A stretch of 64,000 nt of DNA from Nesterenkonia sedimenti (GCF_012641515.1 NZ_JABAHY010000004.1:145989-209988); one strand, 5' to 3'; shown: positions 34,289-46,952, numbered from the stretch's first letter. Notes: generated by a model not told the origin, from the sequence alone. Made by a program: numbers and translations.

Positions 34289-35683
34289 ATGGCACAGACC
34301 ACCGACAGCGCCGGCACCGGGGGAGAAGAGGAGCCGAAGGGCCCCCAAACCTCTCCGCATTGGAAACTCGGCCCCTTCCAGGTCCGCCTGCCCTTTGTGC
34401 ACTACCGCTTCGAATGGGCCGACTACACCCAGGGCCTATTCATGTGTGCGGTGGACCTCGCCGCCATCCCCCTGATGGTCAGCCTGCTGGGCATGCCCTT
34501 CGAGGTGGCCCTGGCCGTGATCCTGATCAACGGTCTGCTCTATCTGACCCACCACATGCTGGGCGACCCCGTGGTCCCCGGTTGGATCACCCCGGCCATC
34601 CCCCTAGTGATGGCCTACTGTGAGACCTTCCCCGAAGGAGAGGAACGAATACACGCGCTGATCTCCTTCCAGATCCTGCTGGGACTCTTCTCCATCATGC
34701 TCGGGGTCACCGGACTAGCCAGACGCGTGGTCAAAGCCATCCCGGCAGCCATCAAAGCCGGTGTGCTCATCGGTGCCGGTATTGCCGCAGTGCAGCGGAT
34801 CTTCGACGAGGGCGGGGAATTCCACGAGTTCCCGATCACCATCACCATCGCGGTGGGCCTAGCCTTCTTCCTGATGTACTCCAGGGCATTCTCCTCATGG
34901 CGCAGCCGCAACCGCTTCGCCATGCAGATCGCCAAACTCGGCGTGCTGCCCTGCATCCTCCTGGCCGTCATCGTCGCGCCCCTGGCCGGGGAAGCCGAAT
35001 GGTCCGAGGTGGAATGGGGCATCATCCAGCCCGACTTCATCACCCTCTGGCAGGAGTACACCATCTTCGGCCTCGGCCTGCCTCCGCTGGAGATGTTCCT
35101 GGCCGCCATCCCCACCGTGCTGGCCACCTATATCGTGGTCTTCGGCGACTCCCTGCAGGCCGACAGCCTCATCAAGGAGGGCAATAAGGCCCGCCCCGAT
35201 GAGCACATCGAATACGACCCCAACCGGGCCCACATCATCTTCGGCGGACGTAACACCCTCATGGGCGTCATCGGACCTGATGTGGCCATGGCAGGACCGG
35301 TCTGGGCCGCCATGCAGGCCGTCGTCGTCGAGCGTTATAAAGAGGGCAAGAAGGCGATGAAGTCCCTCTTCGGCGGGATGGGCTCCTTCCGCTGGGGAAC
35401 CAACACCGGACTGCTCCTGCTGCCGATTGTGACTCTTGTCGAACCCATCCTCGGGGTGGCCATGGCACTGACTCTGCTCATCCAGGCATTCGTCAGTGTC
35501 CGCATCGGCATTATGGAGACCCGCAGCCAGCGCGATCTCGGCATCGCCGGTATCACCGCCGGAACCCTGGCCCTGATGGGTGCGGCCTGGGGCCTCGGCG
35601 TCGGCGTGCTGCTGACCCTGATCATCTACGGCCGCCACTTCTTCAAGGGCGAGGATGACGGGACCTTCGCAGCACGGGACTGA
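34289..35683 (+). CDS. Multi-pass membrane permease, possibly NCS2-like
   Basis: A 464-residue protein with about 12 membrane helices, starting 2 bases after the dehydrogenase stop. IPAAIKAGVLIGAGIAAVQR, LGLPPLEMFLAAIPTVLATYIVVFGDSLQADSLI and FGGRNTLMGVIGPDVAMAGPVWAA look like the nucleobase/xanthine-type (SLC23/NCS2-like) fold, but I could not place it firmly. A carrier for the alcohol used by the dehydrogenase is another possibility from context. Confidence 0.6.
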   Translation: MAQTTDSAGTGGEEEPKGPQTSPHWKLGPFQVRLPFVHYRFEWADYTQGLFMCAVDLAAIPLMVSLLGMPFEVALAVILINGLLYLTHHMLGDPVVPGWITPAIPLVMAYCETFPEGEERIHALISFQILLGLFSIMLGVTGLARRVVKAIPAAIKAGVLIGAGIAAVQRIFDEGGEFHEFPITITIAVGLAFFLMYSRAFSSWRSRNRFAMQIAKLGVLPCILLAVIVAPLAGEAEWSEVEWGIIQPDFITLWQEYTIFGLGLPPLEMFLAAIPTVLATYIVVFGDSLQADSLIKEGNKARPDEHIEYDPNRAHIIFGGRNTLMGVIGPDVAMAGPVWAAMQAVVVERYKEGKKAMKSLFGGMGSFRWGTNTGLLLLPIVTLVEPILGVAMALTLLIQAFVSVRIGIMETRSQRDLGIAGITAGTLALMGAAWGLGVGVLLTLIIYGRHFFKGEDDGTFAARD

Positions 35684-35708
35684 CGGGACTGTGCACATCT
35701 TCACCGAG

Positions 35709-35714
35709 TATGCT
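35709..35714 (+). promoter_or_regulatory. -10 box of the DUF368 gene
   Basis: TATGCT ends 9 bases before the ATG at 35724; no ribosome site is visible. Confidence 0.35.
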
Positions 35715-35723
35715 TAGGTCGCT

Positions 35724-36725
35724 ATGAGTGACCAGGGACAGACCCACGACGACGCCGACCGCCCCGGCGAGAACAGCACCGCAGACCAGGCGGAGATCAC
35801 CGCCGAATACCGCAGCACCTCGCTAGGCGGAAATGTGGTCCGCGGCGGACTCATCGGCGTAGTCGAAACTGTCCCCGGGGTCTCCGGAGGCACCGTCGCC
35901 CTGGTCACCGGGATCTACCGGCAGCTGATCGACTCAGCCTCCCATCTGGTCTCAGCGGTACGGGCACTGGTCACCGGCCCCGACCGGGCAGCCAGCTTCC
36001 GTGAGCATCTGCGGGCAGTCCAATGGGCTGTGGTCATCCCAGTGATGATCGGTATGCCCATCGGACTGTTCACCGCAGTGCAGTTCATCGGCGACTGGGT
36101 GGAGAACCATCCCGAGCTGACCCGCGCAGCCTTCTTTGGCATGGTGGCCGTGTCCATCGCCGTGCCGCTACGGATGGCCACCGAATCCGCCGGTGGCAGG
36201 TTGCGGACCAAACACTGGATCAGCGGACTGGCTGCAGCAGTGGTGACCTATGTGCTGGTCTCGCTGCCGCCTGGGCATGTGGAACCGCATTGGTGGATCC
36301 TGATCCCGGCGGCCGCCATCGCGGTCTCCGCCCTGCTGCTGCCTGGGCTCTCTGGTTCCTTCCTGCTGCTGACCTTCGGGCTCTATGAGCCCACAATCGA
36401 GGCCGCCAGCGACTTCGACCTCGGCTACCTCGGGATCTTCTTCCTGGGACTACTGATCGGTCTGGTTACTATCGTCAAGGGTCTGCAATGGCTGCTGGAT
36501 CACCACCACACCGCCACGATGATCATCCTGGCCGGAGTGATGCTCGGAGCCCTGCGCACCCTCTGGCCCTGGCAGGACGAGGACCGCGGGCTGCAGGCCC
36601 CCGATGAGCTGCTGCCCGGTGCGCTGGGGCTGGCAGCTGCAGGGGCCGTCGTCGTCGGTCTTTTGGTTCTGGTCGATGCCCGGATGGCCCGCAAGCACCA
36701 GCTTGATAAGATGCACCACAACTAA
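35724..36725 (+). CDS. DUF368 membrane protein (undecaprenyl-phosphate translocase type)
   Basis: A 333-residue protein with about 8 helices. The N-terminal GGLIGVVETVPGVSGGTVALVTGIYRQL is the hallmark of DUF368. PopT, a member of the family, returns undecaprenyl phosphate to the inner leaflet for cell wall synthesis. It ends just before the glycine riboswitch and is probably its own unit. Confidence 0.88.
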   Translation: MSDQGQTHDDADRPGENSTADQAEITAEYRSTSLGGNVVRGGLIGVVETVPGVSGGTVALVTGIYRQLIDSASHLVSAVRALVTGPDRAASFREHLRAVQWAVVIPVMIGMPIGLFTAVQFIGDWVENHPELTRAAFFGMVAVSIAVPLRMATESAGGRLRTKHWISGLAAAVVTYVLVSLPPGHVEPHWWILIPAAAIAVSALLLPGLSGSFLLLTFGLYEPTIEAASDFDLGYLGIFFLGLLIGLVTIVKGLQWLLDHHHTATMIILAGVMLGALRTLWPWQDEDRGLQAPDELLPGALGLAAAGAVVVGLLVLVDARMARKHQLDKMHHN

Positions 36726-36746
36726 ACGAATACAGGCCAGAACCCA

Positions 36747-36962
36747 GATGCGGGAGAGTCCGGCAGCGGCAGACCTCCGCAGCCCGGCGCCGAAGGAGCA
36801 AGATTCCCCTTCGAATCTCTCAGGCCCAGGTACCGCATCCGGGTGGCGACTCTGGAAAGCAGACCGGTGCGCCGGTCTCACCCAAGGTGCAAGCCGGGAA
36901 ATCCCGGTGAATCTCTCAGGTCAGATTACAGAGCAAGGGGTATATGACCGTGAATCACCCCT
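36747..36962 (+). ncRNA. Tandem glycine riboswitch in front of gcvP
   Basis: Two aptamers follow one another. The first has P1 from GATGCGG (36747) to CCGCATC (36839) with GCCGAAGGAGCAA and AATCTCTCAGGC. The second (about 36845-36940) has GACTCTGGAAAGCAG, CCAAGGTGCAAG and AATCTCTCAGGT, ending ACAGAGCAAGGGG. The paired GGGG end can pair with ACCCC at 36957-36961, giving a possible expression platform that frees or hides the gcvP start. No T run is seen, so control is more likely at translation (inference). Glycine should switch the genes on. Confidence 0.95.
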
Positions 36963-36980
36963 GCCCGTAAGGTTGGCTGT

Positions 36981-39887
<2,907 letters not shown>

Positions 39888-39891
39888 TCAA

Positions 39892-39959
39892 TTCTGCATA
39901 GACCTATTCGAAGTGCATAGAGCTATAGCCATCTGCAGACTCAATAGCTCTATGCAGAA
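39892..39959. repeat. Triple TGCATAGAGCTAT repeat between gcvP and gcvT
   Basis: TGCATAGACCTAT (39895-39907), TGCATAGAGCTAT (39914-39926) and its reverse complement (39944-39956) occupy the 83-base gap. The outer copies form a 17-bp stem with one mismatch (TTCTGCATAGA...TCTATGCAGAA). It may be an operator array or a processing/attenuation hairpin controlling gcvT and sdaA separately from gcvP. Confidence 0.8.
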
Positions 39960-39970
39960 CGGAGACCCCG

Positions 39971-41089
39971 ATGACTGAACTGAAGCAGACAGCACTGGCG
40001 GCCGAACATGAGGCCCTAGGCGCATCCTTCACCGACTTCGGCGGCTGGAAGATGCCCCTGAAGTACACCTCCGAACTGGAGGAGCATAAAGCGGTGCGCA
40101 GCAAGGCCGGTATCTTCGACCTCTCCCATATGGGGGAGGTCCGGGTGGTCGGTGAGGATGCCGCCGTCTTCCTCAACACTGCCCTGGTGGGAAACCTCGC
40201 CAAGATCGTGCCCGGTAAGGCGAAGTACTCGCTGATCGTCAACGAGGCCGGCGGCATCCTGGATGATCTGATCACCTACCGAATCGGTGAGCAGGAGTAC
40301 CTGGTCATCCCCAATGCCGCCAACCGGCACACTGTGGTGGAGGCCCTGCAGCAGCGGACCGAAGGTTTCGACGTCGAAATCTGGGACGAAACTGAGGGGA
40401 TCAGCCTCATCGCCGTGCAGGGTCCGGCCAGTCAGGCCATCATCTCCTCAGTGGTCCGGGCCACCGAGGTGGAACTGGTCGAGGAGGTCGGCTATTACGC
40501 CCACACCACGGTGACCATCGGCGGCCAGGAGATCCTGTTGGCCCGCACCGGCTACACCGGGGAGGACGGATTCGAGCTCTACCTGCCCAATGAGAAGGCC
40601 GGTGCCCTCTGGCGTGCCCTGCTGGAGGCCGGTGTCGATTTCGGCCTGACCCCCTGCGGACTGGCCTCCCGGGACTCCCTGCGCCTGGAGGCCGGAATGC
40701 CCCTCTACGGCAATGAGCTCAGCACCGGGCGCAAGCCTCAGGAAGCCGGCCTGCCGGTGGTGGCCTTCTCCAAGGAGGAGGACTTCGTGGGCCGCGCAGC
40801 CCTGGAAGAGGCCAAGGCCGATGGTCTGGGCAAGACCACCGGTCAGCGACTGGTCGGACTCAAAGCCGCAGGCAAGCGGGCAGCCCGTTCCGGCTACACC
40901 ATCACCGACGACGCCGGAACACCCGTTGGTGAGATCACCTCGGGTGCTCCCAGCCCCACTCTGGGGCACGCCATCGCCATGGGATACGTGGAGGTGGCCC
41001 ATTCAGAGCCCGGCACCCAGCTTCAGGTGGATGTCCGCGGCAAACCGATACCTTTTGAGGTAGTGAAGCTGCCGTTCTACCGGCGGTAG
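39971..41089 (+). CDS. gcvT: Aminomethyltransferase, T protein of the glycine cleavage system
   Basis: A 372-residue enzyme that moves the methylene group from aminomethyl-H protein to tetrahydrofolate, releasing ammonia. TDFGGWKMPLKY, DLSHMGEVRV, ARTGYTGEDGFELYLP and LRLEAGMPLYG fit the family, and length is normal. GGAG precedes the ATG. It is separated from gcvP by the triple repeat and is followed by sdaA after 16 bases. Confidence 0.96.
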   Translation: MTELKQTALAAEHEALGASFTDFGGWKMPLKYTSELEEHKAVRSKAGIFDLSHMGEVRVVGEDAAVFLNTALVGNLAKIVPGKAKYSLIVNEAGGILDDLITYRIGEQEYLVIPNAANRHTVVEALQQRTEGFDVEIWDETEGISLIAVQGPASQAIISSVVRATEVELVEEVGYYAHTTVTIGGQEILLARTGYTGEDGFELYLPNEKAGALWRALLEAGVDFGLTPCGLASRDSLRLEAGMPLYGNELSTGRKPQEAGLPVVAFSKEEDFVGRAALEEAKADGLGKTTGQRLVGLKAAGKRAARSGYTITDDAGTPVGEITSGAPSPTLGHAIAMGYVEVAHSEPGTQLQVDVRGKPIPFEVVKLPFYRR

Positions 41090-41105
41090 GAGAAAGGACC
41101 CGGCC

Positions 41106-42578
41106 ATGGCCCTCGGAGTCTTCGACCTGTTCAGTGTGGGAGTGGGCCCGTCATCCTCCCACACAGTAGGACCAATGCGGGCGGCCCGACGGTTCGTCGC
41201 CGAACACCTGCTGGGCCTGAATCCGGGAGAGGAGCCAGCCCCGCGGGAGCACCAGGGCAAGGCCGAGGAGGCCGCCCTGGCCAAGGTTCCGGTCATCGAT
41301 GAGGTCGCCGGAATCCAGGTGGAACTCTTCGGCTCCCTCTCAGCCACCGGAGCAGGACACGGAACCTTCGATGCGATCCTGCTGGGGCTGGAAGGCTGGG
41401 CGGCCGAGGAGATCCTGCCCGAGGAGGTCGACGAGCGTAAAGCCGATCTTGAGGCCACCGGAGTGGTCCAGGTGGCCGCGCAGCTGGGTCAGCGCAGGGA
41501 TATCACCCTGCGAGTCTCGGACTTCATCCAACGGCCCCTGACCCACCTGGAGCGGCACTCCAATGCTATGACCCTGCGTGCCGTAGGCGCCGAGGATGAG
41601 CTGCTGGCCGAGGAGACCTACTACTCCGTGGGCGGGGGCTTCGTTCTGGCCGACTCCGAGGACCCCGAGGCGATCGCCACCGGTGAAGTGGAGGTTCCCT
41701 ATCCCTTCACCACCTCAGCCGAGCTGATGGGCCACTGCCGGGAGACCGGACTCTCGGTCTCCGAGGTGATGCTGGCCAATGAACTCGCCCGTCGGCCTGA
41801 GGAAGAAGTTATGGACGGCATCTGGCACCTCTGGGAGGTTATGGAAGCCTGTAAGGACTCCGCCTTGAAGCGGGAGGGGCCGCTGCCCGGAGGACTCAAG
41901 GTGCGCCGTCGTGCCCCGGACTGGCATGCCAAAATGTGGCGTGATGACCCCGAACGCTCCCATGCCTACTGGCAGGAATGGGTCAACCTCGTGGCCTTGG
42001 CGGTCAATGAGGAGAACGCCTCCGGTGGTCGAGTGGTCACCGCCCCCACCAATGGGGCAGCCGGGATCATCCCCGCCGTCGGGTTCTATGCCACCCACTA
42101 CGGGCCTGGGGCCAGCTTCGCGGATAAGGAGAACATCCGCCAGATCGTGACGACCTTCCTGCTCACCGCTGCAGCGGTGGGCGTGCTCTATAAGGAACAG
42201 GCCTCGATCTCCGGGGCTGAGGTCGGCTGTCAAGGTGAGGTGGGTTCGGCCTCATCAATGGCCGCCGCCGGACTCTGCGAGGTCCTCGGCGGGACACCGG
42301 CACAGGTGGAGAACGCTGCCGAGATCGCCATGGAACACAACCTGGGGCTGACCTGCGACCCCATCAGCGGCCTGGTTCAGGTCCCCTGCATCGAACGCAA
42401 TGCGATCGCTGCGACCAAAGCGGTCAATGCCGCCCGGATGGCGCTGATGGGCGATGGCGAACACCGGGTCTCCCTGGATGAGGTCATCACCACCATGCGG
42501 GAGACCGGCAAAGATATGTCCACCAAATACAAGGAAACTGCCCTGGGCGGGCTGGCGGTCAACGTCGTCGAATGCTGA
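41106..42578 (+). CDS. sdaA: L-serine ammonia-lyase, iron-sulfur type
   Basis: A 490-residue single-chain enzyme converting L-serine to pyruvate and ammonia. The N-terminal [18 protein letters not shown] and C-terminal cysteine-bearing stretches [16 protein letters not shown] and [18 protein letters not shown] hold the [4Fe-4S] cluster and active site. It is coupled to gcvT in the glycine-controlled operon, so glycine turned into serine can flow to pyruvate. It ends 24 bases before the convergent SDR gene. Confidence 0.96.
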   Translation: MALGVFDLFSVGVGPSSSHTVGPMRAARRFVAEHLLGLNPGEEPAPREHQGKAEEAALAKVPVIDEVAGIQVELFGSLSATGAGHGTFDAILLGLEGWAAEEILPEEVDERKADLEATGVVQVAAQLGQRRDITLRVSDFIQRPLTHLERHSNAMTLRAVGAEDELLAEETYYSVGGGFVLADSEDPEAIATGEVEVPYPFTTSAELMGHCRETGLSVSEVMLANELARRPEEEVMDGIWHLWEVMEACKDSALKREGPLPGGLKVRRRAPDWHAKMWRDDPERSHAYWQEWVNLVALAVNEENASGGRVVTAPTNGAAGIIPAVGFYATHYGPGASFADKENIRQIVTTFLLTAAAVGVLYKEQASISGAEVGCQGEVGSASSMAAAGLCEVLGGTPAQVENAAEIAMEHNLGLTCDPISGLVQVPCIERNAIAATKAVNAARMALMGDGEHRVSLDEVITTMRETGKDMSTKYKETALGGLAVNVVEC

Positions 42579-42602
42579 AGCCGCCAACCGGCCCGGACCG
42601 GA

Positions 42603-43409
42603 TCACAGGGGAGTGACGTAGGCCCCGGTGATACCGCCGTCGACCACAAAGGCATTGGCGGTCATGAATGAGGAATCGTCACTGGCCAGGAAGGCCACTG
42701 CTGCAGCCAGTTCCTCCGGTTCGGCGAAGCGTCCCTTGGGCACATGCACCAGACGCCGCTGGGCCTTCTCCGGCTCCTTCGCGAAGAGTTCCTGCAGCAG
42801 GGGAGTGTTCACCGGCCCGGGGCAGAGCGCGTTGACCCGGATGCCCTCCCGGGCGAATTCCACACCCAGTTCCCGGGTCATCGACAGCACCCCGCCCTTG
42901 GAGGCTGAGTAGGAGATCTGCGAGGTCGCAGCGCCCATCAGTGCCACAAATGAGGCGGTGTTGATGATGGAGCCGGACTTCGCCGGACGCATATGCTCCA
43001 GGGCGTATTTAGAGCAGAGGTAGACCGAGGTGAGGTTGATCTCCTGGACCTTTCGCCAGGTCTCGAGATCGGTCTCGGTGATTGAGGCATCGGCCTCCGG
43101 GGAGACCCCGGCGTTGTTGAAGGCGATATCCACCCCGCCGTAGGTCTGCGCGGCAGTATCGAAGAGGTTCTTGACCTGCTGCTCATCGGCAACATCCACG
43201 GAGACGAAGCTGCCGCCGACCTCCTCGGCCACCTGCTCACCGGCCTCGGCGTTGAGATCTCCGATGACGATCTTCGCGCCCTCGGAGGCCATTCGGATGG
43301 CGGTGGCCTTGCCGATGCCTGAGCTGCCACCGGTGATCACGGCGACTTTGCCGGCCAGGCGATTGGATTCCAGCCGGGCCGGGGCGATGTTCTGCGGTTT
43401 TTCCGACAT
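42603..43409 (-). CDS. Short-chain dehydrogenase/reductase of the amine operon
   Basis: A 268-residue SDR with TGGSSGIGKATA for NAD(P), NNAGVSPEA and the YSASK catalytic tetrad. It is the last gene of the minus-strand amine operon. The matching gene in Mycobacterium tuberculosis (Rv2857c) is next to aldC, an amidotransferase gene and glnA4 in the same order. In the proposed route it would oxidise the alcohol of gamma-glutamylethanolamide to an aldehyde (inference). Confidence 0.87.
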   Translation of the reverse strand: MSEKPQNIAPARLESNRLAGKVAVITGGSSGIGKATAIRMASEGAKIVIGDLNAEAGEQVAEEVGGSFVSVDVADEQQVKNLFDTAAQTYGGVDIAFNNAGVSPEADASITETDLETWRKVQEINLTSVYLCSKYALEHMRPAKSGSIINTASFVALMGAATSQISYSASKGGVLSMTRELGVEFAREGIRVNALCPGPVNTPLLQELFAKEPEKAQRRLVHVPKGRFAEPEELAAAVAFLASDDSSFMTANAFVVDGGITGAYVTPL

Positions 43410-43433
43410 GAGTGTCCTTTCGTGGGACCCGGA

Positions 43434-44798
43434 TCAGCCCCGGGTTGCGTAGAAAACGGTCTTGGTCTCGGTGAATGCCTCGGCGGCATCGGGACCCAGT
43501 TCCCGGCCCAGGCCGGACTGTTTGAACCCGCCGAAGGGAGCGGAGTAACGCACTGAGGAATGCGAGTTCACCGCGAGATTGCCTGCCTGAACCTTCCGGG
43601 AGACCCGCAGCGCGCGGTCCATATTGTCGGTCCAGATGGACCCTGAGAGCCCGTATTCGGTGTCATTGGCAATCCTGATGGCCTCCTCCTCGGTGCTGAA
43701 GGGCACCACCGAGACCACCGGTCCGAAGATCTCCTCGGTGAAATCCGGAGTTGTGGTGGCACCGGGAGTCAGCACGGTCGGCGGGAACCAGAAGCCGGGG
43801 CCCTCAGGGGTGGTGCCGCGGAAGGCAAGCTGCCCGCCCTCGACATACCGGGCCACCGAATCGCGGTGCTCGGCGGTGATCAGCGGGCCCATCTCGTTCT
43901 GCGACTGGGCGGGGTCACCGACCCGGAAGGCCTTGACCGCCTGCTCGAAGTGGCCCATGAACTCCTCGTAGACGTTTTGCTGAACCAGCAGACGCGACCG
44001 GGAGCAGCAGTCCTGACCGGAGTTGTCGAAGACACCGCCTGGGGCAGCAGCTGCCGCCTCGGCGAGGTCGGCGTCGTCGAAGATGATGTTGGAGTTCTTC
44101 CCGCCCAGTTCCAAGGTGACCTGCTTGACCTGATCAGCGCAGCCGGCCATGATCTGCTTGCCCACCTCGGTGGATCCGGTGAAGACCACTTTGCGTACCC
44201 CCGGGTGAGTCACGAACCGGTTGCCCACCACCGAACCCTTACCGGGCAGCACGGTCACCACACCCTCGGGCAGACCGGCCTCCAGGGCCAGTTCACCCAG
44301 GCGGATTGCGGTCAGCGGGGTGACCTCGGCGGGTTTGATCACTACCGTGTTCCCAGCGGCCAGGGCCGGGGCCATACCCCAGCCGGTGATCGGCATGGGG
44401 AAGTTCCAGGGGACAATGATTCCGACGACGCCCACCGGCTCCTGATAGGTGATGTTGATCCCGCCCTCGACCGGGATCTGCCGACCGAAGAGCCGCTCGG
44501 GAGCTGCCGCGTAGTAGCGCAGCACATCCCGAACATTGCCGGCCTCGCCGCGGGCACTGCCGATAGTGTGACCGGCGTTCTTGACCTCCAGCTGGGCCAG
44601 ATTCTCCAAATCCGCGTCCACTGCATCGGCGAAGCGGTGCAGCAGCCGGGCGCGGTCAGCGGGGCTTACCTCACGCCAGGTCTCGAAGGCCTGCTGCGCT
44701 TTGGCGATGGCGGCATCAGCTGCAGCCTCATCGGCCAGCTCGACCCTCTGGATGACTTCTTCAGTTGCGGGATTGATGACCTCGTGAAACTCGCTCAT
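43434..44798 (-). CDS. Aldehyde dehydrogenase of the amine operon
   Basis: A 454-residue NAD-dependent aldehyde dehydrogenase starting at the ATG at 44798, preceded by GAAAGGAG; an extension to 44888 lies inside the upstream gene. VPWNFPMPI, LELGGKNSNIIFDDAD and the catalytic Cys in NSGQDCCSRSRLL are present. It resembles PuuC/AldC-type enzymes oxidising gamma-glutamylated or amino aldehydes. Its start overlaps the amidotransferase stop by 4 bases (ATGA), and the operon order matches mycobacterial aldC. Confidence 0.92.
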   Translation of the reverse strand: MSEFHEVINPATEEVIQRVELADEAAADAAIAKAQQAFETWREVSPADRARLLHRFADAVDADLENLAQLEVKNAGHTIGSARGEAGNVRDVLRYYAAAPERLFGRQIPVEGGINITYQEPVGVVGIIVPWNFPMPITGWGMAPALAAGNTVVIKPAEVTPLTAIRLGELALEAGLPEGVVTVLPGKGSVVGNRFVTHPGVRKVVFTGSTEVGKQIMAGCADQVKQVTLELGGKNSNIIFDDADLAEAAAAAPGGVFDNSGQDCCSRSRLLVQQNVYEEFMGHFEQAVKAFRVGDPAQSQNEMGPLITAEHRDSVARYVEGGQLAFRGTTPEGPGFWFPPTVLTPGATTTPDFTEEIFGPVVSVVPFSTEEEAIRIANDTEYGLSGSIWTDNMDRALRVSRKVQAGNLAVNSHSSVRYSAPFGGFKQSGLGRELGPDAAEAFTETKTVFYATRG

Positions 44799-45571
44799 GC
44801 TCGGCCGCTCCTTTCTCGGTGCTGATGGGCTGCCTCGGTAAAGCCGCGAAACAGCCTGAGATCTTCGATTCTGCGCTCGGGGTGCCACTGCACTGCCAGC
44901 ATCCAGCCCGGGAACTGGGACTGAGCCTCATCGGTGAGCTCCAGGGCCTGGATGACACCGTCGTCACTGCGGGCAGTGACCTTGAGGCCCGCACCGATAC
45001 GGTCAACGGCCTGGTGGTGATAGACCGAAACCTCGGGGCGCTGACCCAAGAGGGAGGCCACCCGGCTGCCGGGGTCGGTGGTCACTGGGATCCGGCCGAA
45101 CTCACCGGGTGCCGGCTGGTAGGTCTTGGAGTCGACCACCTCGGGAAGATGCTGGATGAGGCTTCCTCCGCGCAGCACATTGAGCACCTGCAAGCCCCGG
45201 CAGATCGCAAACAGTGGCAGACCGTGATGCAGAGCCGCCTGGGTCAGGGCGAAATCATGGTCATCGCGGTGTGACTGTGGCTGGGTGAGCGGATGTGCTT
45301 CGGCCCCATACCGCTGAGCGTCGACATCGGAGCCGCCTGCGATGATCAGCCCATCGAGGTCCTCGACGATCGAGACATCGGTGCCGGCCGGGGGCAGCAT
45401 CAGCGGAGTGCCGCCGGCGGCGATGATGCAGTTGATATAGGTGTCCGAGAGCAGGGCCGCTGATTCCTGCCAGACTCCCCATTGGGCCGGCTGGAGGTAG
45501 GTGGTAATACCGATCCGGGGGCGGGCCGCTTTCTCAGTGGGGCCGATGCCGATGAGATCAGAGCCGTTCAA
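44795..45571 (-). CDS. Class I glutamine amidotransferase-like gamma-glutamyl hydrolase (PuuD type)
   Basis: A 258-residue member of peptidase family C26. The nucleophile Cys is in FAICRGLQVLNV, and the His/Glu pair lies near the end (AVQWHPERR). LIIAGGSDVDAQRYG is typical of PuuD, which cleaves gamma-glutamyl-GABA. It would release glutamate from the gamma-glutamyl product of this operon. It overlaps the ligase gene by 14 bases. Confidence 0.9.
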   Translation of the reverse strand: MNGSDLIGIGPTEKAARPRIGITTYLQPAQWGVWQESAALLSDTYINCIIAAGGTPLMLPPAGTDVSIVEDLDGLIIAGGSDVDAQRYGAEAHPLTQPQSHRDDHDFALTQAALHHGLPLFAICRGLQVLNVLRGGSLIQHLPEVVDSKTYQPAPGEFGRIPVTTDPGSRVASLLGQRPEVSVYHHQAVDRIGAGLKVTARSDDGVIQALELTDEAQSQFPGWMLAVQWHPERRIEDLRLFRGFTEAAHQHRERSGRA

Positions 45572-46937
45572 ATCCGCGCTTCCTCTCCCAGTCGGTCACC
45601 GTCTGGTTGAAGGCCTCCAACTCGATCCACGCGGCGTTGACGTAGTGGTCGACCACCTCATCACCGAAGGCTGTCCGGGCGAACTCTGAGCCATCCAGCA
45701 GTTCGCTGGCCTCAGCGAGGGTGGTGGGCAGCTGCTGGACCTCAGCATCGTATGCACTTCCGGACACCGGTGGTGGGCATTCCAGTTTGTTCTCAATCCC
45801 GTGCAGGCCTCCGGCGATCAGTGCGGCGGTGGCCAGATAGGGGTTGAGGTCAGCGCCCCCGACCCTGATCTCAGTGCGCAGACTGGAACCATGCCCGACC
45901 ACGCGGACGGCACAGGAACGGTTGTCGAAACCCCAGGCGATGGCGGTGGGGGCGAAGCTGCCCTTGGCGAAACGTTTATAGGAGTTGATATTCGGTGCCA
46001 GGAAATAGGTCAGATCAGGCATCGTGGCCAAGAGCCCGGCGATGAACTGCTCCATGATCTCGGAGAAGCCGTGCTCGCCATCGCCGACCATAGCGGGTTT
46101 GCCCTCGGCGTCATTGAGGCTGAGGTGGATATGGCAGGAGTTGCCCTCCAGCTGGTTGTACTTGGCCATAAAGGTGATCGCCTGGTCCTCCTGGGCGGCG
46201 ATTGCCTTGGCTCCGTATTTGAAGATCGAGTGGTTATCGCAGGTTGCCAGAGCCTCCCGGTAGCGGAAGGTCAGCTCATGCTGGCCGGGGTTGCACTCAC
46301 CTTTGATGCCCTCCACGTAGAAGCCCGCCCCGGCCATTGAATTGCGGATCTTGCGCATCAGCGGTTCCACCCGGGTCGAGCCCAGCAGTGAATAGTCCAC
46401 GTTGTACCGGTTGCTGGGCTCCAGGTTCTGGTAGCCGAGGTCGAAGGCCTCCTCATAGCTGGTGTTGAAGGTGATGAACTCCAGCTCAGTGCCGATGAAT
46501 GCCTCCAGCCCCTGATCGGAGAGCCGGTTCATCTGTCGCTTGAGGATCTGCCGCGGAGACTGAACCACTGGCGAACCATCGGTCCAGAGCACATCGCAGA
46601 CCACTAGGGCAGTGGCCGGAAGCCAGGGGATCCGGCGCAGGGTGGAGATATCGGGGCTGAAGACCATATCCCCGTAGCCGGTCTCCCAGGAGCTCATGGA
46701 GTAGCCCTCCACGGTGTTCATCTCCACATCTACGGCCAGGAGGTAGTTGCAGCCTTCAGCGCCGTGGCTCAGCGCCTCATTGACGAAGAACTCCGCGCCC
46801 AGCAGCTTGCCCTGGAGCCGGCCCTGAACATCGGTGATGGCCACGATGACAGTGTCGATCTCTCCCTCTGTGGTCAGTCTGCGCAGCTCGTCGAGACTCA
46901 GCATGCCCCGGGTGGTCGGATCAGTGGGAGAGGTCAT
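45558..46937 (-). CDS. Glutamine synthetase-like gamma-glutamyl-amine ligase (GlnA4/PuuA type)
   Basis: A 459-residue member of the glutamine synthetase superfamily. Signatures for glutamate and metal binding are kept (GTELEFITFN, GIKGECNPGQHELTFRYREA, GNSCHIHLSLNDAEGKP, NINSYKRFAKGSFAPTAIAWGFDNRSCAVRV), while ammonia-specific features are not obvious. Streptomyces GlnA4 joins ethanolamine to glutamate and GlnA3 joins polyamines. The presence of an ethanolamine-permease-like neighbour favours the first (inference). It is the first gene of the operon, with a TTGACA promoter upstream and a GGATTACACC leader. Confidence 0.88.
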   Translation of the reverse strand: MTSPTDPTTRGMLSLDELRRLTTEGEIDTVIVAITDVQGRLQGKLLGAEFFVNEALSHGAEGCNYLLAVDVEMNTVEGYSMSSWETGYGDMVFSPDISTLRRIPWLPATALVVCDVLWTDGSPVVQSPRQILKRQMNRLSDQGLEAFIGTELEFITFNTSYEEAFDLGYQNLEPSNRYNVDYSLLGSTRVEPLMRKIRNSMAGAGFYVEGIKGECNPGQHELTFRYREALATCDNHSIFKYGAKAIAAQEDQAITFMAKYNQLEGNSCHIHLSLNDAEGKPAMVGDGEHGFSEIMEQFIAGLLATMPDLTYFLAPNINSYKRFAKGSFAPTAIAWGFDNRSCAVRVVGHGSSLRTEIRVGGADLNPYLATAALIAGGLHGIENKLECPPPVSGSAYDAEVQQLPTTLAEASELLDGSEFARTAFGDEVVDHYVNAAWIELEAFNQTVTDWERKRGFERL

Positions 46938-46952
46938 AGGTGTAATCCTCGG

